From: Actinomycetes bacterium
GTDB lineage: Bacteria; Actinomycetota; Actinomycetes; S36-B12
Length of the DNA: 8,847 nt
Direction of reading: 5' to 3'
NCBI GenBank assembly: GCA_030425745.1
Contig: JAUHZW010000079.1
Coordinates: forward strand, 1-8,847
Below are positions 5,974-8,847 of the stretch, piece by piece (position 1 is the first letter of the stretch; each line of letters starts with the position of its first letter). The notes beneath the pieces are model-generated. The model saw nothing but the letters and a program-made list of their open reading frames with translations, was not told the origin of the DNA and made no database searches. A program made the position numbers and the translations under genes.

Positions 5974-6872
5974 TACGACTCCTGGCGCAGGTCGGCACCG
6001 ATGTCGAGCACGGGTGCGGAGTGGGTGAGGGCTCCGACGGCAAGGTAGTCGCCACCGGTCGCGGCCACCTCGGCGGCGACATCGAGGGACAGGCCCCCGG
6101 ACGCCTCGAGACGGGCCCGACCGGCGGTGAGGGCGACCGCCTCCCGCATCTCGTTCGGGGTGAAGTTGTCGAGCAGCACGAGGTCCGCGCCGGCCTCGAG
6201 GACCTCGTCCAACTGGTCCAAGGAGTCGACCTCGACCTCGATGTCGAGGCCCGGGAATCGGGTGCGGACGAGGTCGAACGCCTCGGCCACTCCCCCGGCG
6301 GCCACCACATGGTTGTCCTTGACGAGGGCCGCGTCGGACAGTGACATCCGGTGGTTCACCCCACCACCGCAGCGCACGGCGTACTTCTCGAGGCGGCGCA
6401 TGCCGGGCGTGGTCTTGCGGGTGTCGCGGATCGCGGCGCCGGTGCCGGCGATGGCATCAGCCCACTCGGCGGTGGCCGTCGCGATGCCGCTGAGGTGGCC
6501 CAGCAGGTTCAGCGCCGGCCGCTCGGCCCGCAGCAGGTCATGGGTGCGACCGGTGACGGACACGACCACCGCGCCCGGCTCGACACGGGATCCGTCCGGC
6601 GTGGGGATGCTGATGGTGCAGTCCGCACCACACACCTCGGCGAAGACCGCGGCCGCGATCGGGGCGCCGGCCGTGACTCCTGCGCGACGCGCCACGAGAT
6701 CGAGGGTCGACCGCTGATCGGCGGGCACGGTGGCCACCGTCGTGACGTCGACCCCGCCGTCGAGGTCCTCTGCGAGGGCGAGATCGATCAGGGTCCCCAG
6801 CGTGGCCGGATCGATGCCCTCGTCGGCGAGCGGGCGCCGGACGTCGTCCGGCCACAGGTCATTGCGGTTCAT
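5973..6872 (-). CDS. nadC: Nicotinate-nucleotide pyrophosphorylase (quinolinate phosphoribosyltransferase)
   Basis: Converts quinolinate and PRPP to nicotinate mononucleotide, CO2 and pyrophosphate in de novo NAD synthesis. The 299 residues cover a complete QPRTase: N-terminal alpha/beta domain (to about 115), LRAERPALNLLGHLSGIAT (114-132), the signature DTRKTTPGMRRLEKYAV (150-166) with Arg152 and Lys153, GGGVNHRMSLSDAALVKDNH (169-188) with His174, Arg175 and Lys185, then EVEVDSLDQLDEVL (212-225, Glu214) and LVLLDNFTP (231-239, Asp235) of the barrel. These match the residues lining the active site in known QPRTases. The ATG at 6872 overlaps the nadB TGA by four bases, with GGGAG seven bases upstream inside nadB. 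NadC uses the product made by NadA from the NadB product; nadA is not in the window and must lie elsewhere. Confidence 0.97.
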   Translation of the reverse strand: MNRNDLWPDDVRRPLADEGIDPATLGTLIDLALAEDLDGGVDVTTVATVPADQRSTLDLVARRAGVTAGAPIAAAVFAEVCGADCTISIPTPDGSRVEPGAVVVSVTGRTHDLLRAERPALNLLGHLSGIATATAEWADAIAGTGAAIRDTRKTTPGMRRLEKYAVRCGGGVNHRMSLSDAALVKDNHVVAAGGVAEAFDLVRTRFPGLDIEVEVDSLDQLDEVLEAGADLVLLDNFTPNEMREAVALTAGRARLEASGGLSLDVAAEVAATGGDYLAVGALTHSAPVLDIGADLRQES

Positions 6873-8518
6873 GCGTCGACTCCCGTCACCTGTTCCTCGC
6901 GAGTGACCAGCGTCCCATCCTCACCGAGTCGGGTGATCAGGTGCACCCGCCAGCGCTCGTCATCGCGGTCCGGGAAGTCCTCCCGCCAGTGTGATCCGCG
7001 GGTCTCCTGCCGCATCCGCGCATGGTGGACGAGCACGGTCGAGATCTGGTGCAGGTTGGTGGTCTCCCAGTCCTCGGTCGATGGGCGGGATCCCCCCGCG
7101 ACGCCCAGATCGGCGAGGCTGGCGGCGGCCGTCGTCAGCGAGTCAGCACTGCGCAGGACTCCAGCATCGACATCCATGACCTGCTGCATCGGCCGACGGA
7201 CTGCATGCGGAAGCAGCCCCTCGGGGCCGTCCGACTCCTCCGGCTCGCGCTCGATCAGGACGTCGTCCTCCAGCGCCGAGACGATGCGACGCGCGAAGAC
7301 CAGCCCCTCGAGCAGGGAGTTGGAGGCCAGTCGGTTGGCGCCATGCACGCCCGTACAGGCGACCTCACCGCAGGCGTAGAGGCCGGGGATCGTCGCGCGC
7401 CCCCACAGGTCGGTGCGGATGCCGCCGGAGACGTAGTGCTGCGCGGGTGCCACCGGGATGAGGTCGGTGACCGGATCGATGCCGCGCGTGCGGCAGTTCT
7501 CGAGGATCGTCGGGAAGCGCTGCAGCCAGGTGTCGGCCCCGAGCATGCGCCCATCGAGCCACACGTGCGGTGTGCCCTCCTCGCGCATCCGGCGCATGAT
7601 CGCCTTGGCGACGATGTCGCGGGGGGCGAGATCCTCCAGCGGATGCAGGCCACGCATGAGCGGCTCACCGGACGAGTCGAGAAGCACCGCGCCCTCGCCG
7701 CGCACCGCCTCGGAGACCAGCGGCTGCTGGCCCTGGGCGAGCGGGCCGAGCCACATGACCGTGGGATGGAACTGGACGAACTCGAGGTCCGCGACGTCCG
7801 CGCCGGCGCGAAGGGCGAGGGCGACACCATCGCCGGTCGAGACGTACGGGTTGGTGGTCTGACCGAACACCTGACCGAAGCCGCCCGTCGCGAGGATGAC
7901 CGCGGGAGCGAGAGCCGCGCCGATCCCGTCGCGCTGGCCCGACCCCATCACATGCAGCGTGACGCCCTGTGCCGCGCCGGTGTCATCGGTGAGGAGATCC
8001 AGGGCCAGAGCGTTCTCGATGACCTCGATGCCGAGGTCCAGCTGGACGGCTGCCACAAGGGCACGCGAGATCTCCGCTCCGGTCGCGTCGCCGCCCGCGT
8101 GCGCGATGCGGTCGCGCAGATGCCCGCCCTCGCGGGTCAGGGCGATGGCTCCGCTGTCGTCGACGTCGAAGCGGGCTCCGATGTCGATGAGCTCGCGGAC
8201 AGCGTCCGGTCCCTCGGTGACGAGCACCCGGACCGCGTCATCGTCACACAGGCCGACGCCGGCGACGAGGGTGTCGTGCCGGTGCTCCTCGGGTGAGTCC
8301 TCATCCGACAGCGCGGCCGCGATGCCCCCCTGCGCCCACCGGGTGGAGCCGGCGTCGACGGTGGCCTTGGTGACGAGCAGCACGGTGCGACCCAGCCGGC
8401 GGGCCCGCAGCGCCGCGGTGAGGCCGGCGATGCCCGAGCCCACGACGATCACGTCGGCGCGGGCCGTCCAGCCGGGCTCCGCGGCGGTGAGCCGGCGTGG
8501 CAGTCGCACGGTCGTCAT
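6869..8518 (-). CDS. nadB: L-aspartate oxidase
   Basis: A flavoprotein that oxidises L-aspartate to iminoaspartate, which NadA condenses with dihydroxyacetone phosphate to quinolinate. It has 549 residues, usual for NadB. The FAD dinucleotide fold begins at DVIVVGSGIAGLTAAL (22-37); GSTRWAQGGIAAAL (57-70) and GDATGAEISRAL (143-154) are succinate-dehydrogenase/NadB family blocks. Catalytic residues are in place: Glu130 in REGGH, His251 in FVQFHPT, Arg273 in SEAVRGEGA, His361 in AQHYVSGGI and Arg396 in GANRLASNSLLEGL, corresponding to the known E. coli set. GLYACGEVACTGVHG marks the second FAD contact. The helical C-terminal domain ends around HHARMRQETRGSHWREDFPDRD. The HPT and RGEGA context favours NadB over fumarate reductase or SdhA. 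The ATG at 8518 overlaps the panC TGA by four bases, with AAGGA seven bases upstream. Confidence 0.97.
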   Translation of the reverse strand: MTTVRLPRRLTAAEPGWTARADVIVVGSGIAGLTAALRARRLGRTVLLVTKATVDAGSTRWAQGGIAAALSDEDSPEEHRHDTLVAGVGLCDDDAVRVLVTEGPDAVRELIDIGARFDVDDSGAIALTREGGHLRDRIAHAGGDATGAEISRALVAAVQLDLGIEVIENALALDLLTDDTGAAQGVTLHVMGSGQRDGIGAALAPAVILATGGFGQVFGQTTNPYVSTGDGVALALRAGADVADLEFVQFHPTVMWLGPLAQGQQPLVSEAVRGEGAVLLDSSGEPLMRGLHPLEDLAPRDIVAKAIMRRMREEGTPHVWLDGRMLGADTWLQRFPTILENCRTRGIDPVTDLIPVAPAQHYVSGGIRTDLWGRATIPGLYACGEVACTGVHGANRLASNSLLEGLVFARRIVSALEDDVLIEREPEESDGPEGLLPHAVRRPMQQVMDVDAGVLRSADSLTTAAASLADLGVAGGSRPSTEDWETTNLHQISTVLVHHARMRQETRGSHWREDFPDRDDERWRVHLITRLGEDGTLVTREEQVTGVDA

Positions 8519-8847
8519 GCGCCCATCCTTGCCGGTCGGTTGTCGATCAGCCGAGTGGTGCCCACGGTCGCCGCGATGAGGAGGCGCGCATCGCCGCGCT
8601 CCGGTGCCGGCCCGAGATCAGGATCTGTGACGACCAGGTAGTCGAGGTCGATGGACGGGTCACTGGCCAGCACACGAAGCCCCGCGGCCGTCGCAGCCTC
8701 CGGGCCCTCGTCGGCTGCTGCTGCGGCAGCGGCGAGCGCTTCCGGGATTCGAGCGGCTGTCCGGCGCTCCTCCGGGGAGAGATAGCGATTGCGGCTGCTC
8801 AGCGCCAGGCCGTCGTCCTCCCGCACCGTCTCGACTCCGATGACGTC
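8515..8847 (-). CDS. panC: Pantothenate synthetase, C-terminal part (start beyond the window)
   Basis: Condenses pantoate and beta-alanine using ATP to make pantothenate. Only the last 110 residues are here; the frame is open to the window end (first codons D-V-I-G-V-E-T-V-R), so the N-terminal nucleotidyl-transferase half with its HxGH motif is missing from view. The visible part holds REDDGLALSSRNRYLSPEER, the PanC counterpart of the KMSKS loop. It then has an Ala-rich helix, IDLDYLVVTDPDLGP, and the closing AATVGTTRLIDNRP, all in the family's order. The stop overlaps the nadB start (ATGA). It is the first visible gene of a cofactor operon and makes the substrate of CoaX three genes later. 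The adjacent panD that often accompanies panC is not on the nadB side. Confidence 0.95.
   Translation of the reverse strand, partial: DVIGVETVREDDGLALSSRNRYLSPEERRTAARIPEALAAAAAAADEGPEAATAAGLRVLASDPSIDLDYLVVTDPDLGPAPERGDARLLIAATVGTTRLIDNRPARMGA

Noticed and set aside
7022..8296. A 424-codon open frame on the plus strand opposite nadB
   Set aside because: It lies wholly antisense to a gene with all NadB catalytic motifs, and its product is low-complexity, rich in Arg/Asp/Gly and unlike any family I know. Long antisense frames are common in GC-rich coding DNA.

Overview
The window is a gene-dense, very GC-rich stretch with strongly G/C-ending codons, GTG and TTG starts beside ATG, and 1-4 base gene overlaps. 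Together with the gene content this points to an actinobacterium. The gene order panC-nadB-nadC-coaX next to lysS is, from memory, a conserved actinobacterial neighbourhood. A member of the Micrococcales is a reasonable guess, but the sequence alone does not settle the genus.

Layout from left to right. (1) 1-1071, plus strand: the 3' part of a sulfotransferase-like gene that begins outside the window. (2) 1147-1662, plus strand: a MarR-family regulator, preceded by overlapping palindromes that look like its own operator and by a probable leaderless promoter. (3) 1664-4457, minus strand: a tightly coupled operon lysS - argA-type acetyltransferase - exported N-acetylmuramoyl-L-alanine amidase, joined by two GTGA overlaps. 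The amidase stop lies one base from the marR stop, so these genes converge with no terminator space. (4) 4482-5201, plus strand: a HAD-superfamily hydrolase, divergent from lysS across only 24 bases. (5) 5215-8847, minus strand: panC (its 5' part lies outside the window), nadB, nadC and coaX, overlapping by 4, 4 and 1 bases.

How the genes work together. nadB and nadC supply two steps of de novo NAD synthesis (aspartate to iminoaspartate; quinolinate to nicotinate mononucleotide). panC makes pantothenate and coaX phosphorylates it on the way to coenzyme A, so the right half is a combined NAD/CoA cofactor operon. nadA and panD are not in the window. The lysS operon combines tRNA charging, the first acetylation step of arginine synthesis and peptidoglycan trimming. 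These are joined by translational coupling, not by a shared pathway.

Almost everything here is core metabolism with intact motifs. I see no RNA gene, CRISPR array, insertion sequence, prophage piece or new defence system. The points most worth checking are the MarR operator and promoter, the crowded lysS/HAD divergent start region, the His in HAD motif I, and the convergent gene ends without terminators. The only gene-free stretches are 1072-1146, 4458-4481, 5202-5214 and single bases; none exceeds 80 bases.
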